A stretch of 64,000 bases of DNA, taken from the NCBI GenBank assembly GCA_026929865.2, contig CM049410.1, forward strand, positions 18,552,501-18,616,500. The letters are read 5' to 3'. The notes beneath the pieces were generated by a model. That model saw nothing but the letters and a program-made list of their open reading frames with translations. It was not told where the DNA came from and made no database searches. The translations under genes and the position numbers were made by a program. Positions 1 to 40,587 of the stretch are shown one piece after another. Within the stretch, counting starts at the first letter, position 1. Every line of letters starts with the position of its first letter. The stretch is from Hyperoplus lanceolatus (lineage: Eukaryota; Chordata; Actinopteri; Uranoscopiformes; Ammodytidae).

Positions 1-1084
1 ACGTGGTAGTAGTGCGTCATTTAATTATCTCATTCACAAAACCAATAACTCCTCAGCAGGTCACATCCAAGGGATACCAACTAAATGTAAGGTGACGGGG
101 CTCGTAAAGACAGAAAATCCACCTCTAACCACTTAATTTGATGGACTCATTTATCTGGGCACGCTGCATTTATTGTATTTTAAGAGGTTATGCTGGCCTG
201 CTGACACTCAATCAAGAGAGGCAGCGTGCTAAGTGTTTATTCTGCTTTCTGGACAGTAATGGGGGGGGGGGGGGTCAAGTCATTTAGCATCATAGGAAAA
301 ACAAACACCACTATTGGCAAAGAGAAAACAATTAGCCTAGACTTTCAATGATTACACACGCTTTGACTTAAAATAATATTGTCCATTAATAACTAGGCTA
401 CAGAAGAGATTTCCATGTAGGCCTACCGGTATTCCAAAATATCTTCCACTTTATCCCAGATCACATCCCACAACCCAAGACTGCAGACAATCAGTTATCA
501 CATCTCCCCACCTGTGGCGTATTCACTGAGGAATCTGTTTAGTGAATAATTCAAACCCCTGAGCCCCAAGAGCTGAAGTCTCTAATTAGAAACAAGAAAA
601 CTACACAGTGCTGCAGTAACTGGGTTTCAGCAGTTGCCACCATCAGAATGCCTGCTAATATCACAGCAACCAGCGCTGTGCACGCAGATGTCTTACTTAC
701 TTTCCCGTATAGGCTACTGTAGAATATCAGCGCATTATGCTCATGCATCTCTCGGGTTACCAAGGAACCACCGACTCGACTAGGAACATAATAACGTAGG
801 CCTACAATAAGTGCCATCCAGGCGTCCTCATTGGGCTCTAATGAGGTCTTGTGATATCAGCATTTGCCTTTTATATAGTGGTATAATTGACCTGATGTTA
901 GGAGATGGTGAGAAAATACATATTTTTTAAATAATATTATAGTTCCCAAGACAATAATAGGCTGATATTGCCACTACTTTAGTTATACAAGTCACATGAG
1001 AACTCAAATTCCCAAGTTCACCATAAAACAATTTGTCCCACAGTCCCTTTATTTATTTCCCACAAGAGCAGCTTATTACAGTTG
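1..1084. other. Upstream flank of rnd2, no gene seen
   Basis: AT-rich sequence with a poly-G run of 14 at 261-274. A minus-strand frame at 551-817 looks random; it contains a GTAAGT donor-like string but no recognisable protein. I see nothing else. Confidence 0.5.
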
Positions 1085-1408
1085 AGTGATGGATTGGACT
1101 CATGCGTGAATATTAGGAAGGCGTGGCCAGTAATCAAAGTAGCAGTTCCCGGGGAGGGCTGTGTGCTGCTGTGTATGTTTTTGGTAGCCGACCAGTCAGT
1201 CACAGTCACACGGAGTCTGCTGTCAGCGGGACCCGAGAGCCGCGCGCAGGACAGGAGGAGCTGCTGGATAGATCAGAAAGAGCGCACCAGGGTCGGCGCA
1301 TATATTTGCCCGTTTTTCTTCCCCGTCTTTTCTATTTCCTCGCGACTCTTTTCGGATGCTAGATGTAATCCATCCCCGCGTCAACAACACACCTTTGACG
1401 GACAAGCC
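1085..1408 (+). promoter_or_regulatory. rnd2: rnd2 proximal promoter and 5' leader
   Basis: The sequence becomes GC-richer here than in the flank, with a CACCC/GC-box-like motif (GGCGTGGCC near 1120), a TATA-like stretch near 1299-1306 and a pyrimidine-rich run at 1308-1350 that could hold the start site. The exact start of transcription is inferred, not seen. If it lies near 1330, the leader is about 80 nt and contains both upstream AUGs described separately. Confidence 0.4.

Positions 1409-1421
<13 letters not shown>
1356..1421 (+). promoter_or_regulatory. Overlapping uORF in the rnd2 leader
   Basis: An ATG at 1356 opens a 21-codon frame that stops with TAG at 1419-1421, thirteen bases past the first base of the rnd2 ATG and out of frame with it. 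A second upstream ATG at 1363 is followed at once by TAA (a minimal start-stop uORF). Such leaders usually lower translation of the main frame. Whether they are transcribed depends on the start site. Confidence 0.45.
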
Positions 1422-28718
<27,297 letters not shown>

Positions 28719-29575
28719 AGACCTATCAGTAAAAAGATATATATATATATGTATATACACAAACAGAATATAAAGCAGAGGAAGTCTATTTATTGTTTTT
28801 TGCCCTTTTTTTCTTGTATTTTTATTTTTTGCTCTGCAGAGTGAGCGAAAAAAGACGTGTTAAGTTTTTGTTTGTGTGTGTATTTACTCGGCTGTTTACA
28901 TTATTTGAGTTGTTTTGAAATGATCACAAATTGGACAAACCCTCTGGATATGAGGAATCTGTGATGGTGAACGTGCCGTTTATTCCCTGGTATTTAAGAG
29001 GAATTCATTTCCTGAAACGGCTCTAATGAGAGGATAACGCCTCGTTGAAGCAACGGTGAGGAGAGTGAAGTGCGTAGGAGGAGAGCCATCTTGAAGTTGG
29101 ACATCTAAGGATGAAGCTTGTTTTGTTTTAAAAGACAGAGCCAGCATACAAGAGGACTTATTGTCTGGCTGCACTGTCCTAAGGTACTTCCTGCTGCCAT
29201 ATTTGAGAGAAAGACCTGTAGGTACAGTAATGCTGAAAAGGGATCCTAGTGATTAAATAAATGACTCAAAACCAAACATTTGGAGCTGGGAATTAAATAT
29301 TTTGTGAAATATTGTAAAGGTGAGTGTGAGCGTTACTACCACAAGTGCATTTTAGAAAAAAAGTCACAATATACGTATCTGAATTTATTTTTGCCCGTTT
29401 AACACTTTTTCTTCTCATCAACTCCAATTGTGGCAGTTGGATCCACTGAACTTAATGCTGTTGTTGCTATTTTAAAAGATGTTTCTTTGTGGAAAATAAA
29501 GTTGTAAAATGTTAGGGCTATTTTGTTGTACTTTCACAATAGTCTAAAATAAAGCAGCAGCTTCACTGTATCCTA
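28719..29575 (+). other. rnd2: rnd2 3' UTR (approximate end)
   Basis: Non-coding sequence follows the stop codon, with a short TA-rich repeat (about 28737-28756). The end is inferred from AATAAA hexamers at 29256-29261, 29495-29500 and 29548-29553. Without transcripts I cannot tell which is used. Confidence 0.6.
29495..29553 (+). promoter_or_regulatory. rnd2: Candidate polyadenylation signals of rnd2
   Basis: Two AATAAA hexamers lie at 29495-29500 and 29548-29553, followed by T/G-rich sequence. They sit about 0.8 kb past the stop codon, a plausible 3' UTR length. A third at 29256-29261 could give a shorter isoform. Confidence 0.5.
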
Positions 29576-31238
29576 TGAGGACAGGAAGTTTCATTCCTTT
29601 TATTTTTCATGGAATGGGACCAGAGATGTACCGTTGATCATGTGATTACTGAAGCCTGTAACTAACTCAGATGAAGCAAATCGATCGGTCACAATTCTCA
29701 AATTTTTCTCACAACTTAAATCCTTGTGCTTTCCTCTGCCAGCCTTCAAAAGCCATATCTGTAAATAATAACTTTCCATTTCTAGTTGTAATACCATCTC
29801 TGTGCTTTCATGTTGCCCTCCAAGTCAAACAGCAGTGCAGACTTAGGAATGAGTCAGTCTTTCAAGGTAAAGTGCACATCGAGCACACCGACTCTCAGCT
29901 GGCAAAAACAAAATTGAAATGCAATGCAGCAGCACAGTAGCACTGATGTGCTGTTTCTAAACGACTGACTCCATACTGGTACTGGAGCTTTGAGCTTATT
30001 CAGTACGACAGATGACTTGACATGTAAGTTCTTTCATCCGCAGAGAACAATTTGGCCGTCCTGTTGATCCTGGGAGTCCAGACCTTTTCAAAGTTGTTTT
30101 TTTCCTGAGTTGTTTTCTGTAGAACCATTGGTCAGTCTCAAATTTGACTGTTTCTCTCAGGCAGCAGGACTTTCTGTCTGAATGGTTTCTTGCAGTTGGC
30201 GAGCTGTTTATCCTGACAGCATTTAGGGTGAGGTGAGAGTCTACAGTAAGTGGAAACACCCTGGCAGAGACTGAAAGCTTTACCTTTGTAACCGTCAGTG
30301 TTGTCTGGCAACTTAACCGCTAGTGACATCCCTACTAGACATTAAACCGTTGGCAAGACAAGATCAAATGACGGATGAAATGCCACAGGAACTGGGATAC
30401 ATTAAGAGAGAAACAAGCTAAGACAAGAAACAAAAGGGGAAGTGACAAGAGGGCGTATGACGGGAAAATTTAAAAGAATATTCCACAAAAAGAGAATGCT
30501 ATCCTCCAGCAGGCTTTCAAAGTGTCTCTAAAAGGTTTCCAGCTTCTTCCTTTGTGGAGGACATAAGTTGAAGATAGGATTTCGATTAACAGCTCTTACA
30601 ACAGGTTCATAAATGAGTAGGCTATGGTATTAAAATGTCCATAGAAACTTCTCAAAAGCCAGTCCTGCTGCAGCATAACCTTTTTACCTCCATTGATCCA
30701 TACAGTCGATATGTTCTAGACCAGTGGATCCTAAATCAGGGATTTGGACCCACAAAGGGGTTTCAGGATAATTCTGAAGGGGTCCATGCATCAAAGATGA
30801 ATTCAGCAATCCCTTTTGGTCAATATCAGTGAATAACTCATGATCCACTAAGGTGGGTCGGTCCAAGCCACTTTACATATCCCTTTATGCGGATTGTAAG
30901 GAAGTATTTATTTTTGACATAAAGCAATTTTTACAACAAGCGTTCTGCAGAATCCCTGACTCTTTCTTTTATGTCAAGATAGAGGGGGGAAATGTAGTTT
31001 TTCCTCAAATATTTGCTCTGTTTTCTCTTCATATCTAGCAGGGGAAAACAGAACAACTTAAAAAAATAAATAAAGGAGTTGGGACATATCTTTTGGATGG
31101 ACATCCATTAGAGGTGTTGCCCGGGGCAGGAAATGAGCAGTGGAAATGAGGCCAAAACCCACAGCAGGGGCACAAGGCCTGCTGTGCCCCTACAGTTTGG
31201 ACTTACACTTAAGGAAGATTAGTGTTGTGGTGCCAGCT

Positions 31239-31343
<105 letters not shown>

Positions 31344-31812
31344 CAGAGGGGGCATTGGCATCATCAGAAATTCACTGACCTGCATTTCCATTAAATAATG
31401 CAGTCATCCAGACGCTGACACCGACATGTACAACTCGCCGAGATGAAGACAAATCAGCTGCTGCCTTGTTTGTACAATTAGACTGGCATCAGAGCTTATC
31501 TTGCCAATCTACGGCAGCTCAGGCAGGTTTATTACCGCAGGATGTCTAGCCTCGATTTCAGCAATCTGATCAGCCATTTGCCCTTTACCGCTGAGACGCC
31601 AGGAGGATTAGAAGTACCTCTGTGGGTTCACGCTCTGATTTTGCATTATTGAGTTTCCCTTCCATTCTGGCCCATTTAAAGTGACTCTGACAAGCACAGA
31701 GAGTCCAGTCATTTTGTCCCCGAATGGCCAGAACTGACATCACCCGCACACAGGAAGTACAAAATCGCAGGCGTTCTTGGCTAATTACAACAATTTGCAG
31801 AGGGGACTGTGT

Positions 31813-31814
<2 letters not shown>

Positions 31815-31858
<44 letters not shown>

Positions 31859-31872
31859 ACACACACACACAC
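31815..31872. repeat. Compound (AG)n(AC)n microsatellite
   Basis: About 20 AG units pass directly into about 9 AC units, a purine-strand run next to a Z-prone run. Confidence 0.95.
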
Positions 31873-32447
31873 TGAGGATGTGTGACGAACTATGGTTACA
31901 AAAAAGGCTACAGAGCAGGGCAACAAATTGCATACAGTCATGAGAGGATTTGTAATGTGACCAAGCTGAACTCACAAACTCTCTGACACACACACACAAA
32001 CACACACACACACACACACATGCACAGAGGAAGCTGGCAGAGATTGCCGGCATACAGAACCACATTCACGGTGCAGGAATTGACCATCAGTGTACTGCAC
32101 AAGAAAATGCCTTCAACAGCACATTTATTTGAAGACCTTTCCCCGATTACCTCTTTCAGATTTCCAACTTTATTATTTCCTGTTTCCCAGCAGAAGCAAC
32201 CCATCAAAATGCAAAATAACCTGGGCACCTCCCCGAGAGGGTTAAGTAGTGAAAACACAGACAGTGGAGATTAATTACCCTATGGAGCTTTTTGCACTAA
32301 ATTACTGCTAATTAAAATGTGTGAGTGTGTGTTTTCATATAATTTGCTTTACTGTGTGCGTGTGTGTCTTCATTTGTATGTGTGTGTGTGTGTGTGTTTG
32401 TGTGTGTGAGCATGCATGCGTGCGTGTTATTATGTATGTGTGTGTGT

Positions 32448-32487
<40 letters not shown>

Positions 32488-34257
32488 CTAAATTTGTGTC
32501 TGGGGCCTGTATCTTATTACAGAGAAAATATATTTTATGCCTTGTAACTTCAAAAGCAGCCCAGGGAGCGACTGACTGATGGAGAGCGTTATTGATATTT
32601 TTTGAAGGCAGTGTTATTTCCATCGTGCGTCTTCAGGTGGATGCACAAACACAGTGTTTCCCTGGGGGATTAGAGGTTGTGTACGAGTATGTATGAGCTG
32701 TTCGACGGGAGGTCTGATAAGGTGAAAAAGTGATTTGGCAACTATATACAGCACCATGCACCTCAGTTTTGAGTCCACAGACTTAGCGACAACTTTGGGG
32801 GGCCTTCCATGAAAAATAAACTAGCTGTACCTGTGATTTTGAGGGACAGAACTTTAATATTCATCATGAGTTGCATGGATATGTTCAGTCAAGAGGGTTT
32901 TTTTTGCTGGACTATTACCTGTAATGCTAGATATTTGATGTGTTTTCTAGGGTTAGCAATAGCAATATTAATTGGTTGCAGAAGCATTTTGGTCCACACT
33001 GACATGTTTCATGAACTGCCATCAAATGCTGTGCAGACACTAATGGTTCCTTAATAATGTAGCCCAATGACTTCACTTGTGATGACTGACTTTTTCTGTA
33101 GCTCCACCATGAGGTTTTTTGTGGTTTTGAATGAAATGCAACAACAACAATTGGGGCAGTTTGCCTTGATATTCAGTATACACCTCACCCCCTGAGAATG
33201 TATGCTAATCAATTTGGTGATCAGCATCCTTATCAGGTCAACATTTCAGTTTGTCAAATACTTTGGTTTATTTCCAAATACCTGCCAAACGAATGACATT
33301 CACCAACAGCCTCGGGTGTACTTCGTGTTCATCGCCAATAAACGATAGGTACCATTGCTTCATGCTAACCTATGAGTATCTTTTGTGAATAGGCTTGTAT
33401 TTAGCTAAGTAGCGCCTTACAGAGCCACTAGCACTGTTGTATGATTTATTTTCCGTCCATATGAACATATTGGTAAACCAACCACCTGTCAGCTGCTGTT
33501 TATGTGATGCATCTCTACAGCACAGCAGCTAACTAAGTTGCAATGCTTTGTCTGCTACTGTCAGCAACAGTGGTGATTCATGCACACAGTGAATTGTATA
33601 TCATCAGTAGAACGGCAAACAAAAAAAAACATTATTAGTTTAGACAGACTGCTTTTGGCACAATGGAGAGCTGAATATTTACTGCAAAAAGTTAAGTATG
33701 TACCCTAAGTGTGTGATTATATTGACATAATATTGCCTATAGGGTTCACAGCTATTATAGTCAGCTATGATGGGAACTGTAGAACTGTCTAATAATAACC
33801 TTAAAGTTTGAATCCATTGTATTGCAGAGCTACAGTATATTGTGGTTCATAGATATGGTTGGCGTCTTTTGTAACCTTAAGTTGTTAAGATAATTGGGTT
33901 CAAGTCAACTGAACCTAAATACCTATCTGATCAAGCATATGTGTTGTCACATTATTGAATAATTTATACTAGACAGCCATCATAAAAACATTAAAAATAA
34001 ATGTGTAGAATATGCAAAAACGCATAGGTAGCATAATCACCATCACCAGTCAATGGTTCAATGGTTAGTAGGCCTGTGTTATGGGGGGATGATTCTATTC
34101 ACTGTTTACCCAACAATATAGTCTCGTAGAACAGCGCCTCATTAAAATTAATTAAAAAAGAGCCAAAACCCAGACAATTAAACCAACAATAAGCTAAATA
34201 AAAAAGTTATGGACACAATTATCACTGCTGCAGAAATAAGCCGAGAATGTTAACAGC

Positions 34258-34261
<4 letters not shown>

Positions 34262-34301
<40 letters not shown>

Positions 34302-34308
34302 CACACCA
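34262..34308. repeat. (CA)n microsatellite
   Basis: A CA run with one CG interruption. Confidence 0.95.
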
Positions 34309-34668
34309 GAAACAAACAATACTGGACACGCTTTACACACATGACAACGCAAATGTCCCTCTCCGTACAACAGAATCCGTCACGCTGAGTGTGTTGTTGT
34401 AGCCTACTAACTCACCTGAGTGGTACACCGGTAAGTAAGTCCTCAACAATCTGCTCCCGGGGTCAAAGTTTCTCTGCTCGTTCATTCGGTATCCACTGTA
34501 ACTCTGCGTCCAACAGAAGCTGTTCTGGAGCTGCAGCTCAGGAAAGGCCTCACAGAAGTTACTGAGGGTTGAAGGTTCCTTTAGCAAACATAGAAATCAT
34601 CCCTGCAGAATCCACCGTGAGTATTTGGTATTAGTGTGTAGCGCGTTTGCCAACCCAGGATGCACCTG

Positions 34669-35524
34669 AGGGGTATACTACGAAGCAAACTCTTTTCTTG
34701 ATCTGTTTCAACATGGCACATACCCTCGCTCAGAGCTAACCGGTATCACGAAGGAAGTTATTAACCTCTTATGTTGAACGAGGGTTTCAGCTTCAGGCTC
34801 TGTGCGCGTCCCCATGAAAGGGGGCGTTTGACCCGTCATTTGACTCTGCTTCCACACAGACTGGACTGATCTTGTGCCTATAACTTTACACAAACGGACT
34901 GATTGCGAGCAGCTGAGTAAAAAAAAAGTGTGTCGCTGACTTCATTCAAGAGGAAGAATTTGTCAGACTGAATTATTACAGCAGAAAACAGAGAGCCGAC
35001 AAAAACTCTTACTGCAAATAAGGAGAGTGGAATGCTGCCAGCATTGAAATGATTTATTTATCTTACCGATCGTCCTCGCAGTGCGTATAACGTGACATTA
35101 TAAAAGGCTATTTAACATTTTCTGCATCAATAACTGTATGCATGTGGCAAAAAGCCACAGCGCCATGTTACAGTTCACTCTAATGTAAGCCTAATGTCAT
35201 GGCTTCGTTTCGTTCATTAACTTACTGATCAATAAGTTTACTGATTTACTGATTTACTGAACTAGTTTACTCAGTGAGAATGTATAGTTCAGACAATATA
35301 GTCAGGTCCGTGGGATTTCAAAAGGTGTAGTTTCCTTAAAGGGCAGCGCTCTAAGAGCCGAATTTAAGCTCAAACTATGGAACAAAAACTGGTCTGGGCA
35401 GGTTAGCCGTGCAGCCTCTGTTACCACGGTGATCTAGCCAGGTAGAAAGAGAGAGACTGAAAACTCTGGCTTCAGACTCAACAGACCTCGCTCAGCCCTT
35501 AATCTCGCTTCGTAGTATAACCCT
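34669..35524. mobile_element. PIF/Harbinger-like non-autonomous element, 856 bp
   Basis: The left terminus AGGGGTATACTACGAAGC and the right terminus GCTTCGTAGTATAACCCT are inverted repeats with one mismatch over 18 bp. A 3-bp direct repeat CTG flanks them (34666-34668 and 35525-35527), as expected for PIF/Harbinger, which prefers TWA or CWG targets. I see no transposase frame. Superfamily assignment rests on target duplication and terminus style. Confidence 0.75.
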
Positions 35525-35527
35525 CTG

Positions 35528-37963
35528 TTGCTCACGCGACATCTTGGGTGTGTTTTGATTTGGGTCACTTGATGCACGCGTGGTGGTGATTATTTTGTGT
35601 ATTTTTCATTTATTAATTATTTTTCATTTTATTTTATTTAGGCCGATGACATTAGGGAGGATACTTTACAATCGTGTAGCCTACATTTGTAATCTATCTA
35701 TCTAAACAAACTAATATTGATTATATTCCACTCTAAGACCTTAAGGTAACACAATGTGATGATGATGATTTTGTGATATAAAAGTTAACCCACAGTATTT
35801 TTATAACACTTCCTGTGGTGTGAACTGTGAACAGAAGAAAAGCGGGTGCTAGAAGAAGATGAGGATGAACAGACTTTGTCAGCGAAGGTAAATGTACCAG
35901 TTTTTGCACATTTAGATGACATAGCCTACAATGACCATGTTTTTTTAAAATATATTTGTATTACCCAAAACAGTTACATACTTCAGGCATAGGAAACATA
36001 ATAAAACCCTCCAAAAATGAAATTTACATAAACAACCCATCCTGTTGCTTTGTATTATGCAGTGACTGAGCTTGCTTTTTAATATGTGTAATTGCCTGTA
36101 GGTAATAGCCTACCATGCACCTTGTGCTTTTGAAAACAGCACTTCAGATAATTATAATCTTGCTCCACATTTGGATATGAGTAATAAGCAACCCAGTCCG
36201 AACATAATGTCAGCGAGGAGACGGGCTCATTGTCTGTTGTCTCTCTCTCCAGGGAGAAAGTATCTCAGCCTCTCATTGGCTCAGTCCAGGTAAATATAGA
36301 GTAATAAAACCCTTGTCCACTTGTGTATCGCAGAACAGGTTGGCTAATCTCATGCTTAAATCCTTCTCCTGCACCCCTGAGCTAGTTGCAATTGTGATAC
36401 AACATAGGCTCTAAGTTTCACCATGGACAATTACACACACATTAGAGAGCCAGTTGCATGTTTTGTCACCTCACTGCTTTTGGATTTTTTCACATTTCAG
36501 ATGTGTTCGACTGTTAATCATCAGCAGCACGGCACAACAGCGTTGATTGTGAATTATGGTTATCATGTCGAACGGCAGGCAGACGAGAAATATGCAACAA
36601 ATCAACCTGACGGGATGAATAGTAACGTGATCTTGGCAGAGTGTGAGTCCCCGACCCTGATACCCAAATGAGTTTCCACAGAGACACTGACATCATGGCA
36701 ACTGTGGTGGTGATGCTTCAGAATGCTAATGAGCTCGCCCATGTCCAAGGCGTGTTGTCAGTCAATCAGGCTGAGGTGAGTCACTGAGAAAGTATACTCG
36801 GAGCGCAAACATGGCAGCATAAATAAAATGTACAGCATGTTGGGAGGAAATAGCATTGAGGAAAACAAGACAAAGAAAGAGAGCGAGAGGCGGGGGGCGG
36901 GTGTAGACTCTGGTGGTTTATTGGTACGGAAAAAGCCACTGAACCGTCCCTAATCAGACCTGTGTAGCCCTGAGCACACACTCCAACATGACGCAAAGGA
37001 TGGAGTGTGTTAAGCTGGCTGCCCACCTCCTCTCCCCTCATCCGGCTTCGTCCTGCTCTGCATTCTGAAAGGTCACTAATGTTGTCTCCACCCGTTACTC
37101 AGAACAATGCGCCGCCGTGATTGCACCAGAACTCCTCAAACTTCCTTACTTTAAGTCACTTGAAATGCACCAGGGAGAAGCTCTGAGATTGACTTCAAAA
37201 GTTGTCCCTTTGGATTTACTTGTGCGTGCCTGGGGCTGCATGCATACGCTTACAGTACACACAGACTTGTTTCTGTATATTATACCGAACTTTGCATTTG
37301 CTTTTCGAGCACAGCTGTGTATTATTTTTATGTGAGCATGTGTAGTTTAAAAGAGAGGGGGGGATGTGTTGGCTGTTGTCCAGCCCCTGCTAAGCTTCCT
37401 TTGCCAGTTTTGGATGGCATATCATCGAGTTGGCAGCAACTGCTTTCAAACTCAGAGGCCAGAGGAAGAAACAGAATGGTACATTTGTAACATGGACTTC
37501 TGTTGCAGAGTGTGTTGTTGTATGTTGCCTGTGCCGTTAAACAGCAGCAGTATGAGGGTGGCTGGCTGTGATTTGCGCTTGGTAATTCAGAGGAGTGAAG
37601 CGAGGGAGATATTGACACCCCAAGACCATGACCACACATTTATATGCATGTATGTTTGTGTTATCACCCACTTACATGCAGAGACATCACTGTTATTTTG
37701 TATTGCGCTTCACTTTGCTACAAACAAAAAATGCATCCATCAGTCTGTCTCTTTCTGATAAGATAGGCCATTTCATTAAGAAAGTATCTGTGTGTGAATA
37801 AAACAAATTAGTATGTTTCCGGCATACATAGATTTACAGCTATTTTTATAAACTGCAAGGGCGTCATTGTTTGCTCCTATGCGTGTTTAAAATATGGGTA
37901 TTTACAGCTTGATCTGGTTTGTTTGCATTGTGAATGTGTTTGTGAGTGTGTTTGTGTGTGTGT

Positions 37964-38000
<37 letters not shown>

Positions 38001-40585
38001 GTCTGCATTTGCTTGTGTGCATGTGTGTGTGTGTGCATGTTTATTTATGCTCCGTGGCAATGCATACATTTCTTGCTGGGCAAAAAGGAACAGATGAACA
38101 AACAGCGAGCGAATGAGGGCTGGCCTGGAGGCTTTTGTGTGTGTGTGTGTGTCTGTCTGTTTGTGTGTTTGAAAGAGTGAGAGGTAATAACAAACGCGTA
38201 CTTTATGTGCTGTTGTGGTCCACCCTCGGAGTTTGCTTTGTGGTTTTGGGTGGACATAACTCCTGCTGATGGCCGAGTTGTGTCAGCAAGATGTATAGAC
38301 TCGCTCCCGCACAACGCACAAATCACTGCCTCCCCCACCGAGTGACTTCACACCACACAAACCCATCACCCAGAAACAACACGGGCATTCACGGCAAATA
38401 AAACATTTCCACACCCAAACTTTTGCATTCTTCTTTGGTAAATATAACAGGAGAAATATTTGTAAAACATACACTAGTGTGTTTTTATTCCTAATGTTAA
38501 GGGAATACCAATCAGCTCACAATTTAGGAATTCAGAGAAGAAAAATAATGGTCGCACAGTACATTCCCATAAAGTGTGACAGACAGTAGCTCAGTCCGTG
38601 GGGAGTTGGCGTGGGAACCCAAGGATGGCCAGTTTAACATGTACTGTATTCCATTCTTTCTTTGATATTCTCTCCTTCTATTTCCCTCTCTCCAACCACA
38701 GAGTGTAGTAGATACAACGCTCTCTCCACTTACTGTACATTCCTGTAACATGCAAGCTGCAGCCCGTGGCTTTTCTAATGAAATTTTCAGACCAGTTAGA
38801 AACCAACCAAGCTGGTTACGAGGAGGCAATGGCATACAACACCAGAATGTCAACCTGGCTTACAAATGAGTCCTATGCCTTCAGGCTAGGCCTGGAGCCA
38901 GGGCCAAGGTCTGGCACGCTGTTGGAAAAGTTAGCTCGTACAAGCTCAGAGCCGGCCACTGCAGCCAAGCAAGTGTAAACGCATCTCACACAAGGGGAAA
39001 AATTTCCCGTGGCGAAAACAAGTGCACATTTAGGTGTGTTGATTTAGCTAAAGCTGGCTGCCAGAAGGATGTGTGATTTAGTTAGAAGCACAGGTGACAA
39101 CTGGCTGGCTGAGAAAAAAAATACTCATGATTTTTTAACTAAGTAGGTTTATTTCCCTTACTGCACTGCTCCATGTTTTGCTTACATGTACAGGCTGGGG
39201 CTTTTTCATGAGAATATTATTTAATGCAGTCCCTGAAAATCAGTTAAATGCTTTTGACTTGATATTGTCTAGGGTTGAAATGAAAGTGTACAGTCATCAC
39301 TTTCAACATGAGCGGCAGCATTTTTGTCTGCATAAACATACTTTTATCAAGTGTCTGCCAACTGGCAGCTTCACATCCAGGGGATGTTTTTTAGAACAAA
39401 TAAACAAGAATATAAACGTCAACCCTTCAATTTGATGGATGGTACTTATCTTTCAATTTCTGAAGTGGCTTGACGACGTATATGCAAAGATTTATAGTTG
39501 CATCAGAACTCAGGAAGTAGAAAAATGACAGAGTAATAACAAAAAACACAGATTTTTTGTGATGTTTTCAAGTACAGATGTGCGCCTGATTGACGTAGTT
39601 TCCCGATAACTTCACAGTGATGCCTTTTGTCCTCATGGCTCTCCTCAATACCTAGTTACTGGGCCAGAAAGCAAATGGCAGAAATAACTCTCTTACCTCA
39701 ACACACAGAAAGTGCTTGCCAGAAAAAAATAGCAGTATTAAAAAATGAATTGCCTGTTTAAACAGCATGTACAATGACGTTGATTATAGATGGATACATC
39801 CAGCCCTTGCATTCACAAAGGGCTCTCTCTCCTTTTTCTCCATCAGCCCTCCTTCCCCTCAACCCCTCATTTATTCAGTCTTTATCTCTCCCGCACTGAT
39901 TAGTTCTTTTAGTAAGACAATGACACAGGCTCGCTGTAAATGGCCTGTTATGAGGAGTGATGTGTTCGCCGCGCCACCGGCAAGGAAATTATCCAGTGTT
40001 TGTGATTTAATTTCAGATTTTCAGGCTTAATTACTTGTGTGCGTGCGTTTGTGTGCGTGTTGCAGAGTGTGTGCTTGTAGATGTTTCTAATTGCGACGTT
40101 GTGAGGCCCAGCACTTGTGCACATAAGTGGGGGGAAAAGACGGTTATGTAGATTAACTATACCCTTGTCTGTAGGCACCAACAGTGATGATGATGACGCT
40201 GTTAGATAAAGGCAATGATTAAAGGTCACAGATCCGTCGCCTGGTAACAAAGAATGAAACCTTTTGTATTGCTGAAAAAAAAGTGTGCTATGTGCTAAAT
40301 GAATGTATAAAAGAAGAGATAGATGTTACGATAGCTCTGAATGGAAGAGAAGATGAGCAGAGTTTATTATGGCATCGATACTGAAAAACCTCTACAAGAG
40401 GGTGGACATTTTGGGACCCCTTGAAGTCGAAAGTTGTCAATCCAACTCTCCTGTACTTAAATACTTAATTACATCACTGTTGGGTTTGGTAAGTCCAACA
40501 GACAACTGAAGATGGCATTGAAGAAATTACTTTCAGTCAGATATGTTACTCTTTAAGGTTAGGGAAAGATGGTGGTTAAATAAAC
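35528..40585. other. Intergenic, no gene seen
   Basis: AT-rich sequence with GT runs near 37936-38000 and 38136-38152. The block 36585-36631 recurs exactly at 42775-42821 (see findings). A plain block at about 39850-40030 has the look of a conserved non-coding element. Open frames are short and without recognisable similarity. Confidence 0.6.
36585..36631. repeat. 47-bp exact duplicate, copy 1
   Basis: It runs from GAGAAATATGCAACAA to AGTAACGTGAT and is identical to 42775-42821. Flanks on both sides differ after at most a few bases. Confidence 0.9.
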
Positions 40586-40587
40586 TA

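Noticed and set aside
551-817. 88-codon minus-strand frame upstream of rnd2 with a GTAAGT string
   Set aside because: No similarity to VAT1, the neighbour of RND2 in mammals, or to any other family. Most likely chance.
34333-34587. Minus-strand frame ending at a good splice donor (CAGGTGAGT) with a CTGCAG acceptor-like site upstream
   Set aside because: The translated piece (FPELQLQNSFCWTQSYSGYR and on) looks somewhat protein-like, but it matches no family I know, begins at a TTG and has no partner exons that I can find. It stays a possible exon only if transcripts show it.
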